Below are positions 55,301 through 63,479 of a stretch of 64,000 nucleotides of DNA, piece after piece. The notes beneath the pieces are model-generated. The model saw nothing but the letters and a program-made list of their open reading frames with translations, ran no database searches and was not told the DNA's origin. The translations under genes and the position numbers were made by a program. This DNA is from Ferruginibacter sp. (GTDB lineage: Bacteria > Bacteroidota > Bacteroidia > Chitinophagales > Chitinophagaceae). The stretch lies in the NCBI GenBank assembly GCA_025963635.1, contig JAOQAK010000080.1, positions 1 to 64,000 of the forward strand, written 5' to 3'. The number at the start of each line of letters is the position of its first letter. Position 1 is the stretch's first letter.

Positions 55301-55852
55301 TATGAATTTATCATGGAGCAAAAGAATGACCTGGTAACGGCAAAGGATAGCCTGATGCAAACCATCCAGGAAGTGGAAGCAACTGCCAACCAGCAGTTTC
55401 TTGAAACCTTTAATAAGGTAAGGGAGAATTTCCAGAAAGTGTTCCAGGCGTTGTTTACCGAAGATGATACGGCCGATATGGTATTGGTGGACCCAACCAA
55501 CCTTGCCGATACCGGTATTGATATCGTAGCCAAGCCAAAGGGAAAGCGCCCATCGTCCATCGGGCAGCTAAGCGGGGGAGAAAAAACTTTAACCGCAACA
55601 GCCTTACTATTCGCAATCTATTTAATTAAGCCTGCACCATTTTGTATCCTTGATGAAGTGGATGCGCCGTTGGATGATGCGAATGTGCTGAAGTTTACAA
55701 AAATGATCAAACAGTTTAGTGAAAACAGCCAGTTCATCATTGTAACGCATAACAAGCAAACGATGAGTGCGGTGGATGTGATCTATGGTGTTACGATGCA
55801 GGAGCCAGGAGTGAGTAAACTAGTGCCGGTGGATTTTAGATCGCTGAATTAA
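52337..55852 (+). CDS. smc: chromosome segregation ATPase SMC
   Basis: A 1171-aa protein of full SMC length. Walker A is GPNGCGKSNIID (residues about 32-43). Two long coiled-coil arms flank a hinge near 520-640, and LSGGEKTLTATALLFA plus CILDEVDAPLDDANV give the ABC signature and Walker B. The dimer traps and organises chromosomal DNA with ScpA/B (not seen here). The start is GTG at 52337 (RLKSLEIKGFKSFADK), which puts the N-terminal ATPase motif at the usual distance. It is the first gene of this strand after the broken barrel gene. Confidence 0.97.
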   Translation: MRLKSLEIKGFKSFADKTVLHFDEGITGVIGPNGCGKSNIIDSIRWVIGEHKISNLRSENLESLVFNGSKSRSASGLAEVSLTFENTKNLLPTEFNMVTVTRKYYKNGESEYRLNDVACRLKDIHNLFMDTGVSTDSYAIIELGMVDDIIKDKENSRRRMLEQAAGITIYKTRKKEAKLKLDLTEQDLARIEDLLFEIHNQLKSLESQAKKAEKYFEIKKEYKEVSIELAKAALEGFNITYRDLNHQQQAEVDKRIELEAAIALEEAALEQEKLGFITREKELQELQHAFNDMLGEVRSKEGEKSLAAQRLQYLKERESNLNDFLQKAGGQLNGLDESIQFTKLQINEDEIKLEELEGRLEQLKNAVEDKRRIFDEKRSSIDSLRRENQAIQRNQFEAEKKVAVADTGIQNIQRTIAQIQDEKSQRQGQLQQLEAERKVKADELEQRKLDLQQLQEQHEFTKEQIFQTQNQLEALRAELAGENRKLDSKKNEYALLKSLVDSMEGYPESVKFLHKNQNWNHEAPLLSDIIYVQPDYRAAVENVLEPYLNYYVVNNLEEGLQAIHLLDNNKKGKANFFLQDKFTGFMDSHQPEGTIPALDVVEVDAKYSHLAKHLLGNVFIAENEEALRNSNGAVVLEKTGKYVKGQYSITGGSVGLFEGKKIGRAKNLEKLVEEINAQEIVVNELKATIQARHNEVIAFNQQLKENAIRQTQQEINNLTNLVFSLQNKIENLHYLEETSSKRIEDLQEQLEANHDAIASTRDELEKLNTQLEELTEKMQVVEQDYASSEQEYNFATATYNDGNLQFTRQQSKVVALKQEYEFKSRQLNDLKVQVENSSVQLTEAVKQITETAASLAALEVLVVSLLQNKDAEEKKLNEADQAYYNLRNILAAKESELRHKQKSKETIDHLLSEIKDKLSELKLQLAGMKERLQVEFRIDLDTIIDEPRTGNVPLEDLQEKNDRMRKRLENIGEINPTAIEAYTEMKKRYEFIMEQKNDLVTAKDSLMQTIQEVEATANQQFLETFNKVRENFQKVFQALFTEDDTADMVLVDPTNLADTGIDIVAKPKGKRPSSIGQLSGGEKTLTATALLFAIYLIKPAPFCILDEVDAPLDDANVLKFTKMIKQFSENSQFIIVTHNKQTMSAVDVIYGVTMQEPGVSKLVPVDFRSLN

Positions 55853-55861
55853 TTTAATTGA

Positions 55862-55949
55862 TTGCACGAATTTTTAAGGCACTAATTACACGAATTTGGG
55901 GCACGAATTGTACGAATTTAAAAAACAATTGCACGAATTAATACAATTG
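55862..55949. repeat. CACGAAT intergenic repeat cluster
   Basis: Four near-copies of (A)TTGCACGAATT, ACACGAATTT, GGCACGAATTG and TTGCACGAATTA follow the smc stop. The wording matches 19001-19030 and 35226-35254. A second low-complexity stretch of CAACTTTCAAC words (about 56015-56085) follows. Confidence 0.65.
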
Positions 55950-56136
55950 AGCCCGCGGTGGCCGGGGTTTTATTTGCAAAGGATGTTGATGGTTGTTTAG
56001 ACCATTTGTATTCAACCATCAACTTTCAACCATCATTTCAACTTCCAACCACCAACCATCAGCCATCAACTTTCAACTTTCAACTTCATATATTAACCCT
56101 ATCTTTCAATCTACAAATTCACCTTAAAACATTTTT

Positions 56137-56397
56137 ATGAGCAACGAATCAATCATCATCATTTTAATTTTGGGCGCAATTGCAGGTTGGCTGGGCGGTG
56201 TGATCTTTAAAGGAAGTGGGGTAGGACTAATCGGCAATATTATCATTGGAATTATTGGTGGCTTTATCGGCCATTGGCTCTTTGGGAAATTAGGATTTCA
56301 TCTTGGAACAGGTTACCTGCGGTATATCCTGGAAGCGGGAATCGGTGCTGCCATCTTATTGGCACTGCTCAACCTCCTTTTTGGCGGAAGAAGGTAA
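56137..56397 (+). CDS. GlsB/YeaQ/YmgE-family small membrane protein
   Basis: An 86-aa protein with three hydrophobic helices and Gly-rich turns (AIAGWLGGVIFKGSGVGLIG, IIGGFIGHWLFGKLG). This is the transglycosylase-associated/GlsB/YeaQ stress-response family. Its biochemical role is not known; members are induced by stress and lie in the inner membrane. A bidirectional terminator follows. Confidence 0.88.
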   Translation: MSNESIIIILILGAIAGWLGGVIFKGSGVGLIGNIIIGIIGGFIGHWLFGKLGFHLGTGYLRYILEAGIGAAILLALLNLLFGGRR

Positions 56398-56430
56398 CCA
56401 ACGGTTAAATCACGCCAGCCAGATCTCATT

Positions 56431-56467
56431 AAAAAAAGATACCCGTTCCAACAGGTATCTTTTTTAA
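56431..56467. terminator. terminator after the YeaQ-like gene
   Basis: AAAAAAAGATACC pairs with GGTATCTTTTTTT around a 10-nt loop, giving A and T tracts on both sides. It lies 34 bp beyond the stop and 28 bp before holA. Confidence 0.88.
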
Positions 56468-56494
56468 TTCCAAAGCTTTTGTATTTTTGAACCT

Positions 56495-57493
56495 ATGTCT
56501 GCACAAAAAATAATTGGTGATTGGAAAAACAAACTCTTTAAACCCGTGTATTGGCTCGAAGGGGAAGAAAATTACTATATCGATCTGCTGATGAATTATG
56601 CAGAGCATAAAATTCTACTGGAGAGTGAGGCAAGCTTTAACCTCACGGTTTTTTATGGCAAGGATGCGAACTGGAGTGATGTGGTAAATGCCTGTATGCG
56701 CTACCCGATGTTTGCCGAAAAGCAGGTGGTTTTGTTAAAAGAAGCCCAGCAGATGAAGGACCTTGACAGACTCGATAATTATATTGAACGCCCGCTTGCT
56801 TCCACGATTTTCGTGGTGAGTTACAAAGAAAAAACCCTTGATAAAAGAACCAAATTATATAAGACCATCAAAAAAGATGGAGAGGTGTTTACTTCAGAAA
56901 AAGTGCGGGATTATAAGCTGGCAGAATGGGTAACGGATTACCTGAAATCCCAGGATTTTACGATGACATCACGGGCCATTGGTTTACTGACCGAACATCT
57001 TGGCAATGACCTTAACCGGATCGTAAACGAACTGGAAAAACTTACCCTCAATCTCGGCCAGCGCAAAAGCATTACCGAAGATGATATTGAAAAATATGTG
57101 GGGGTTAGTAAAGAGTACAATGTATTTGAATTGCAGGATGCGCTGGGTAAAAAAGATCTTCCTAAAGCAATCCGCATCATCCAGTATTTTGAAAGTAATC
57201 CTAAGGCGGCACCTATTCAAATGGTGCTTCCGGCGCTCTATGGTTTTTTCAGCAAGCTGTATATTGTTTGCGGTATGGCCGATAAAAGCGAAGCCGCGGT
57301 AAGGCCTTTATTTTTCAACAATAGTTTCGCGGCCAAAGATGCAGTGGCAGCAATAAAAAAATACAGCTACGAAGGGGTGGAACGTTCATTACTCCTGTTA
57401 CACGAATACAATTTAAAAAGTGTGGGAGTGAACAGTCCGGGCTTACCGGATGCATCTTTAATGAAAGAGATGGTAGTAAAAATGATGGGGTAA
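56495..57493 (+). CDS. holA: DNA polymerase III delta subunit
   Basis: A 332-aa protein of normal length for HolA. It starts with MSAQKIIGDWKNKLFKPVYW and has YWLEGEENYYID (domain I), YPMFAEKQVVLLKEAQQMKD, LGNDLNRIVNELEKLTLNL (domain II) and NVFELQDALGKKD (domain III). It opens the beta clamp within the clamp loader. It follows a terminator and so probably has its own promoter. Confidence 0.92.
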   Translation: MSAQKIIGDWKNKLFKPVYWLEGEENYYIDLLMNYAEHKILLESEASFNLTVFYGKDANWSDVVNACMRYPMFAEKQVVLLKEAQQMKDLDRLDNYIERPLASTIFVVSYKEKTLDKRTKLYKTIKKDGEVFTSEKVRDYKLAEWVTDYLKSQDFTMTSRAIGLLTEHLGNDLNRIVNELEKLTLNLGQRKSITEDDIEKYVGVSKEYNVFELQDALGKKDLPKAIRIIQYFESNPKAAPIQMVLPALYGFFSKLYIVCGMADKSEAAVRPLFFNNSFAAKDAVAAIKKYSYEGVERSLLLLHEYNLKSVGVNSPGLPDASLMKEMVVKMMG

Positions 57494-57520
57494 CCGTCAC
57501 AATAATTAAAAATTTCAACA

Positions 57521-57898
57521 ATGGTTTTAGCCGAACAAATACAGGATGCTTATAAGCATTCAACCAGTTATCCTGACCTGGTTTTTAAACTGATTTCGCT
57601 GGGAGTGCAATCTTATACGGTAGATGTTGCCACCGGCATTATCTTGTATCGTTTCGATGGCGGTGTGCACGAATTGCACCAGCAAACCCATATTGCAAGG
57701 CAGGTGGCGGAGGAGTTTAACCATGAGCTTACAGTAAAGGCAGTGAAAGATAACCAACAGGGCAAAACAGATTACCCGGGCTTTATGAATGATATCGCCA
57801 GGGCAGGCGTACGTTTTTATGAAGCAACATTTACAGGGAACCTCAGGGTAACCTATATCGGTATCGGCGGATTGTATGAAGAGGAAATACCGGTGTAA
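57521..57898 (+). CDS. DUF1398 family protein
   Basis: A 125-aa protein. The family pattern is visible: SYPDLVFKLISLGVQSYTVD, then YRFDGGVHELHQ and YPGFMNDIARAGVRFYEA. No catalytic role is known for DUF1398. It is 28 bp behind holA, so may be co-transcribed. Confidence 0.8.
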   Translation: MVLAEQIQDAYKHSTSYPDLVFKLISLGVQSYTVDVATGIILYRFDGGVHELHQQTHIARQVAEEFNHELTVKAVKDNQQGKTDYPGFMNDIARAGVRFYEATFTGNLRVTYIGIGGLYEEEIPV

Positions 57899-57931
57899 AA
57901 TAAATCGATGTGGTAAAATTGTAGTGCATTT

Positions 57932-58035
57932 TTGGTCCGGGCTTCACAACATTAATGAGCATCCTTGCATCGCCCACTTGTACTGTATACCTTTTGGGAA
58001 CATACTGCGAACAGTATGCGTTTAACGGTTGGCCT
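57932..58035. repeat. GGTCCGGGC repeat, copy 2
   Basis: TTTTGGTCCGGGC, then GAGCATCCTTGCATCGCCC and a hairpin CATACTG/CAGTATG ending GTTTAACGG. It shares its opening, GCATCGCCC core and TTTAACG end with 42834-42925, but the closing hairpin differs in sequence. Confidence 0.5.
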
Positions 58036-58142
58036 AATAATTCAACAAAGGGCTGCTATAAAAATTGTTCGGTAACCGAAGTGCTTGTAATATAGAATCG
58101 TCAACAAAAGGGTTCCCGAGACTAAAATTTAATTCTTAATTT

Positions 58143-59087
58143 TTAATTCCGAATCATCAGCGCACTAGCCGCCGCCTCCTTATCCCTCGACAGCTGTAGC
58201 TTCAACTCATCCAACCCGGTAAATTTAACTTCGCTGCGCAGGTGCTTTTTAATAGAAACCGTGAGCGTTTCACCATAAATTTCCTTGTCAAAATCAAAGA
58301 TATTCACTTCAATCACCCGCTTTGTTGCACCAATGGTTGGACGGACACCAATATTCATCATTCCCCCCAGGTGGGTAGTTGTTAATTTTTCATTTTTGAT
58401 GGTAACGGCATACACTCCATTGCCGGGCACAAGTTTGTTTTCGTCTGCCACTACCAGGTTGGCGGTTGGATAGCCGATGGTTCTGCCCAATTTATTTCCT
58501 TCAACTACTTTGCCGCTGAAAAAATAATCGTAGCCCAAAAAATAATTTGCCGTATCGATATCACCTTCTAATAAAGCTTCCCGTATTCGGGTAGAACTGA
58601 TGGTGATATCTTTTAACATATAACCCGGAATCTCCTTTACTGCATAGCCGTATTCAGCTGCCTTGTCTTCCAACAGTTGAAAGTCGCCGCTGCGGCCCTT
58701 GCCAAAGCGGTGATCATGCCCGATGATGATGGTGTGGGGGTTGAATGTCTTTACCAAAAAGTCTTCTATATAGGCCTCTGCGGATTGCTTCGCGAAAGTT
58801 TCTGTAAAAGGAACGATTACCAAATGGTCAATACCATATTTCTCAAGTAAAACGATCTTTTCCTCCAGTGTGTTTAATAAGTATACAGGTCCGGGCTGGC
58901 TACCCACCACTTTGCGGGGATGAGGGTGAAAAGTAATGATGACCGTTTCACCGCCTGCTTTGGCAGCTTCCGCCTTCATCAATTGAATAATTTGCTGGTG
59001 GCCACCATGAACCCCGTCAAAGGTTCCAATAGTGATCATTGCGTTTCTAAAAACCGGTAAGCTTGCTATGTTGGTGTGGACAGTCAT
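58143..59087 (-). CDS. ribF: bifunctional riboflavin kinase/FAD synthetase
   Basis: A 314-aa protein. The N-terminal FMN adenylyltransferase domain has GTFDGVHGGHQQI (HxGH-type) and IIGHDHRFGKGRSGDF; the C-terminal riboflavin kinase domain has GRTIGYPTANLVV and MMNIGVRPTIG. It converts riboflavin to FMN and then FAD, supplying the many flavoproteins of this region. It stands alone on the reverse strand. Confidence 0.95.
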   Translation of the reverse strand: MTVHTNIASLPVFRNAMITIGTFDGVHGGHQQIIQLMKAEAAKAGGETVIITFHPHPRKVVGSQPGPVYLLNTLEEKIVLLEKYGIDHLVIVPFTETFAKQSAEAYIEDFLVKTFNPHTIIIGHDHRFGKGRSGDFQLLEDKAAEYGYAVKEIPGYMLKDITISSTRIREALLEGDIDTANYFLGYDYFFSGKVVEGNKLGRTIGYPTANLVVADENKLVPGNGVYAVTIKNEKLTTTHLGGMMNIGVRPTIGATKRVIEVNIFDFDKEIYGETLTVSIKKHLRSEVKFTGLDELKLQLSRDKEAAASALMIRN

Positions 59088-59269
59088 GTAAAAATTGGTG
59101 CAAAACTATATGAAAATTCATATAATCAAGAAATGAAGGGTAAGCAATCTTTCAGCAGCCTGTTTGATCGTTGTATATCCTGCCAGTGCTGGCAACCTTT
59201 CGGACACGCTGAAAATTTATAAATTGATAATTCACAATTGAAATATAGTTTTGCAACTCAAATACCAAC

Positions 59270-60451
59270 ATGAGTCTTTATAGCAAAAGAGGCGTTTCAG
59301 CGCAAAAAGAAGAAGTACATGCGGCCACAAAGCACCTGGACCAGGGATTGTTTCCCAACGCGTTTTGTAAAATTTATCCCGACTATTTAGGCGGTGATGA
59401 TGCAATGGTAAGCGTTATGCATGCCGATGGCGCCGGTACCAAAAGTATTCTTGCCTACCTGTATTGGAAAGAAACGGGCGACATCACGGTTTGGAAGGGC
59501 ATTGCACAGGATGCCATCGTTATGAATCTCGATGACCTGCTTTGTGTGGGCATCTACGACAATATTGTTTTTAATTCCACCATCGACCGCAACAAAACGA
59601 TCATTCCGGGAGAAGTGCTTTCACAGATCATCAACGGATCGCAGCAATTGTTCGATGAACTGAAAGGGTTTGGTGTAAATATCCATTACCTCGGTGGCGA
59701 AACAGCCGATGTGGGCGATGTAGTCCGTACTGCGGCGGTAAATGGCACCATGACCTGCCGATGGCCAAAAGAAAAGATCATCAGCAATGATAAAATACAA
59801 GCCGGTGATGTAATCGTTGGCTTCGCCAGCTATGGCCAGTCGACCTACGAAACAGAATACAACAGCGGGATTGGCAGCAATGGTCTAACATCTGCCAGGC
59901 ATGATGTATTGAATAAGTATTACGCAGGAAATTTTAAAGAGAGTTATAATACCAGTTTGGATGAAGATGTGGTTTATATTGGAAAGCATCAACTCACTGA
60001 TATTATTACATTCACCATTGATCATTCTCCCTTCACCACTACCATCGGAAAACTAATCCTTTCGCCCACCCGGACCTATGCACCGGTGCTAAAAATATTA
60101 TTGGAGAACCAGTTTGATAAAATTCATGGTTTGATGCATTGTAGCGGTGGCGGACAAACGAAGTGCATGAAATACCTGCCGGGGAATTTCAGGATCATAA
60201 AAGATAACCTGTTTGAAACGCCTGAAATATTCAGGATCATCAAAGAAAGCAGCGGCAGCAATAACCGTGAGATGTATGAAGTGTTTAATATGGGATGCAG
60301 GCTGGAAGTGTACTGCGCCGCAGAAGATGCGGATATCATGATTGCAGCAGCAAAAGCATTTAACATAGATGCACAGGTAATCGGCAGGGTAGAAGCTAAT
60401 GACAAAAAAGAACTGGTGATTCAATTAAATGATGAAGAGGTTGTGTATTAA
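59270..60451 (+). CDS. purM: phosphoribosylformylglycinamidine cyclo-ligase (AIR synthetase)
   Basis: A 393-aa protein, the longer Bacteroidota form of PurM. Typical motifs are GDDAMVSVMHADGAGTKS, MNLDDLLCVG, GGETADVGDVV, and the C-terminal MHCSGGGQTK. It makes aminoimidazole ribotide from formylglycinamidine ribotide with ATP in purine synthesis. A strong terminator follows at once. Confidence 0.93.
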   Translation: MSLYSKRGVSAQKEEVHAATKHLDQGLFPNAFCKIYPDYLGGDDAMVSVMHADGAGTKSILAYLYWKETGDITVWKGIAQDAIVMNLDDLLCVGIYDNIVFNSTIDRNKTIIPGEVLSQIINGSQQLFDELKGFGVNIHYLGGETADVGDVVRTAAVNGTMTCRWPKEKIISNDKIQAGDVIVGFASYGQSTYETEYNSGIGSNGLTSARHDVLNKYYAGNFKESYNTSLDEDVVYIGKHQLTDIITFTIDHSPFTTTIGKLILSPTRTYAPVLKILLENQFDKIHGLMHCSGGGQTKCMKYLPGNFRIIKDNLFETPEIFRIIKESSGSNNREMYEVFNMGCRLEVYCAAEDADIMIAAAKAFNIDAQVIGRVEANDKKELVIQLNDEEVVY

Positions 60452-60499
60452 AAAATAAAGTTTACACCTTTCTAAAAAGGTGTAAACTTTATTTTTTAA
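60450..60499. terminator. bidirectional terminator between purM and the M56 fusion gene
   Basis: AATAAAGTTTACACCTTT pairs perfectly with AAAGGTGTAAACTTTATT around CTAA, flanked by A and T tracts. It serves the converging genes on both strands. Confidence 0.93.
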
Positions 60500-60505
60500 T
60501 TATTA

Positions 60506-62614
60506 TCACAACTTCGTTGAAGCACTCTTTTTTGAAGCGTCAGAAATGGGTATTTCTTTTATAATTACTTCCTTCACTTTCATGGTTATTTCTATTACCC
60601 CATTAATCGCTTTTTCGCCATATTTATCAATGGCCGATTTGCCTTTTAACACATTGATACTTTCTATGTCGTTTGGCGAAAGAGACTTAATGCTATAGTC
60701 AGGGGACTCAATTTTACCATCGATAACATATAAGGGCTGCACAAGCGGATTCTTTTCGTTTCTGACAACTATGACGTTGGAAATTTCCTTTTGCTGTTGA
60801 ACAACATTATCGGTACGGTTGATCTTAACCTCCACAATCTTATTCAATGAAATTGCTTTCTTTTTAGTGGTGATAATCACCACGCCATTTTTTCCCTTTT
60901 CTCCGTACTGCGCAATTGCTTCTTTGTCTTTATATACATTTACGCTTTCGATCGTTTCGGGCCGGATGGTTTTTAACTGGCTGTTAGGGATTGTTTTTCC
61001 ATCTACAATAATGAGGGCTTTTTCTTTGTTCAGGGTAAGTCCGGGTATAACCGTATCTCTTTTTAAAGAGGATGCGTTTGTGACAGCAACAGGTGTGCTG
61101 GCAACCGTTCCGTTCTTTTCTTTTGCGTCTTTTGCGGCGGCATATTTTTCAATGGCGGCCAATATTTTGCCGGCAATGGCTTCCTGTGCAGTATTGGTTT
61201 GCAAAAAAGCGAGGTCCTTTGCATTGGTGATATTACCAACTTCTATCAGCACGGCAGGGCATTCGGCATCTTTAAGTACCCGGACGGTTGACGGATACTG
61301 TTGTGGATGCTGCACTACGGGTAGTTCATAATTATTGTTAAACTCGTTGATCAATGCTGAGGCAATCATCTGACTGCCGGGGGTGCTGCCGGAGATATTG
61401 GTGGGCACCCAAACATTTAGCCCCCTGTTGGCATTATCATCTGGAGAAGGGCTGGCTGAGAGATGAATAGAAATAAACAGTTCGGCGTTTAATTTTTTTG
61501 CCAGGGCAACTTTCTCCGAGGGAGTTTGAAAAAGATCGGTCTCCCTTGTCAGCAATATTTTTATTTGGGAGTTTGTATTGAGCGATTTGATCTTTTTTAC
61601 AATTGCGAGGTTAAGATCTTTTTCAAGTATTTTACCCTGTTCGCTAATGGCGCCGGCATCTGTTCCACCGTGTCCGGCATCGACCACGACTGTTAATACT
61701 TTTCCGTTATAACTTTGAATATTGTGTTGAAAAGTTTTTGCCTTTAGGGTAAAGGCGGCGAATACCAGTACGGCTAATGGCAATACAAGCAAGCGGCCGA
61801 AATAACCAACTTTTGGGTTCCTGTTTTTTGTTAACATGATGAGTCTGCGCTTTATTGGTGAATAGAAAAAGGGATTGGTTAATGAGAAAAGATGTTGTGG
61901 ATAAGCTGCCTGGAGTATCATCGCAGCGAAGGCTTCGGTATCACTGTCTTCTACTGCGATCTTGTCTGCTACAAACTCGTGTATCATATTCAATTCTTTG
62001 CGAATGAGCCAAAAGAAAGGATTGCACCAGCCAACGATCAAAATCACGTTCATAAACAATTTGTCGTAGCTGTGTTTCTGCTGAACATGGGCCAGCTCAT
62101 GCCTGAATACCTGGTTGCCGGTAACGGTTTCGGGATCAATATGGTCGTTCCAGAAGATATATTTTAGAAACGAAAAAGGAGTTCCTGCTGCTGTGGTATT
62201 GATGAAAAAGATATTTTCAACAAGGCTGTGCCGGTGTTTTATAAATAAGCTCCGGATCCTGGCAAGTGCCTGTATAAAAAGGCTGAGGAAAACAAACGAC
62301 ACTATTGCATAAAGAATAAAGAGAGACTGTTCGGTAGTGAAATTTGTTTGCCCTGCTGTATTGAAAATATCATCGAGGTATTGACTACCATTTACAACCT
62401 GCAATAGTTTGATGCTTTGCGGCAGCGGCTGGTTTGCATTGTGGAAAATATTAATCTCTATCAGGGGCAGTGATAGTGATAGCAGTACAGCTGCAAGCAG
62501 GTAAAACCGGTTATACTGGTGGAATATTTTATTTTTTAGCATTAGCCAGTAATAGCCAAATAAAATACCCGAACAGATAATTACTTTCAGCAGGTATAAG
62601 GCAAATGAGAGCAT
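60506..62614 (-). CDS. M56 peptidase-N-acetylmuramoyl-alanine amidase-TonB-plug fusion
   Basis: A 702-aa protein with an unusual order. Residues 1-290 are a BlaR1/MecR1-type M56 metalloprotease with four helices (about 4-24, 36-52, 95-117, 270-292) and zinc site HELAH (172-176) plus Glu213. Residues about 305-500 are an Amidase_3 domain: zinc ligands in VDAGHGGTDAG (His315) and FISIHLSA, catalytic Glu in VLIEVGNI. Residues about 540-690 hold two TonB-plug-like repeats (PETIESVNVYKDKEAIAQYG, PNDIESINVLKGKSAIDKYG). It likely senses and cleaves cell-wall material, then relieves BlaI repression. Its repressor is encoded 100 bp upstream. Confidence 0.85.
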   Translation of the reverse strand: MLSFALYLLKVIICSGILFGYYWLMLKNKIFHQYNRFYLLAAVLLSLSLPLIEINIFHNANQPLPQSIKLLQVVNGSQYLDDIFNTAGQTNFTTEQSLFILYAIVSFVFLSLFIQALARIRSLFIKHRHSLVENIFFINTTAAGTPFSFLKYIFWNDHIDPETVTGNQVFRHELAHVQQKHSYDKLFMNVILIVGWCNPFFWLIRKELNMIHEFVADKIAVEDSDTEAFAAMILQAAYPQHLFSLTNPFFYSPIKRRLIMLTKNRNPKVGYFGRLLVLPLAVLVFAAFTLKAKTFQHNIQSYNGKVLTVVVDAGHGGTDAGAISEQGKILEKDLNLAIVKKIKSLNTNSQIKILLTRETDLFQTPSEKVALAKKLNAELFISIHLSASPSPDDNANRGLNVWVPTNISGSTPGSQMIASALINEFNNNYELPVVQHPQQYPSTVRVLKDAECPAVLIEVGNITNAKDLAFLQTNTAQEAIAGKILAAIEKYAAAKDAKEKNGTVASTPVAVTNASSLKRDTVIPGLTLNKEKALIIVDGKTIPNSQLKTIRPETIESVNVYKDKEAIAQYGEKGKNGVVIITTKKKAISLNKIVEVKINRTDNVVQQQKEISNVIVVRNEKNPLVQPLYVIDGKIESPDYSIKSLSPNDIESINVLKGKSAIDKYGEKAINGVIEITMKVKEVIIKEIPISDASKKSASTKL

Positions 62615-62714
62615 GGGTTCGATGTTTTAGTTAAATGGATGTTGAGCTGATCGATTGGAGAAATTGTAAATTTTGTAACTGCTGTTTTGTGGAAACGGCT
62701 GCGACAGGATGTTC

Positions 62715-63071
62715 TTATTTCTTCTTCAACTGTTTTAGCAGCAATTCAAGATCTTCTACACTTAAATTGTTTTCCTTTACCATAAATGATACTGCATTGC
62801 TAAAGCTTCCTTCAAAGTAGCCTTTCACAAAACTCCTCATGGTAGTTTTACTGTAAGCGTCTTTGCTTACCAGTGGGTAATATTGATGCATGCGGCCATA
62901 CACTTTTAAGCCTACAAATTCTTTTTCCGTCAAAATTTTTATGATAGTGGCTACGGTGTTGTTGTGCGGTTTTGGATTGGGCAGTTCATCGATGATCTCT
63001 TTTAAGAATGCCTTATCTAATTTCCAGATCACCTGCATTATTTGCTCTTCCGCTTTTGTAAGTACTTTCAT
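62715..63071 (-). CDS. BlaI/MecI-family repressor
   Basis: A 118-aa winged-helix repressor (LTKAEEQIMQVIWKLDKAFL, NTVATIIKILTEKEFVGLK, YPLVSKDAY), typical of BlaI/MecI. It should bind the palindromes at 63104-63146 upstream of itself and repress its own operon until its M56 partner, encoded downstream, cleaves it. Beta-lactamase genes are absent nearby, so the signal is probably general cell-wall stress. Confidence 0.93.
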   Translation of the reverse strand: MKVLTKAEEQIMQVIWKLDKAFLKEIIDELPNPKPHNNTVATIIKILTEKEFVGLKVYGRMHQYYPLVSKDAYSKTTMRSFVKGYFEGSFSNAVSFMVKENNLSVEDLELLLKQLKKK

Positions 63072-63103
63072 GGTTGTTTTTTTGAGTGCTGAAACAAACC
63101 TAT

Positions 63104-63146
63104 AACTAATATTTTAGTTTAACAACTATTTTTTTAGTTGTTAAAC
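63104..63146 (-). promoter_or_regulatory. BlaI-type operators
   Basis: A perfect palindrome GTTTAACAACTA (63117-63128) with TAGTTGTTAAAC (63135-63146) around six T, preceded by AACTAA-TATT-TTAGTT (63104-63119). Both contain ACTA/TAGT half-sites of the BlaI/MecI kind and lie 33-75 bp upstream of the repressor gene. Confidence 0.78.
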
Positions 63147-63479
63147 TAATTTAACAGATGATGATGAAAATTAATTTTCACTGGCGGGTATCATAGGATT
63201 AAATTTGCAGTGTAGCTCACATTCACTGGCGTGGTAAACTGTGCTTTAACCAGTAGCATCAATGCTCCTTTTGAATGTATTGGTTGATGTTAAGATGAGT
63301 ATATTTGCCGCGTTTACGCTGAAGTATTCATTTAATTACGCTTAGATAAAAGCTGCTAATTGATTTGCGGTACAAGGGAGTGACACAACGATGTTGCCAT
63401 GAAAAGTAAATGATGGTAACAAAAATTTATAAATTCAACAAGTATCAGAAAGGTACAATCAACAATAAACAAAACAATT
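63147..63479. other. gene-free region upstream of the FtsE-like gene
   Basis: About 330 bases with two loose copies of TTCACTGGCG (63176-63186 and 63222-63232). A promoter for the downstream gene is expected here. No gene or terminator is recognised. Confidence 0.4.
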
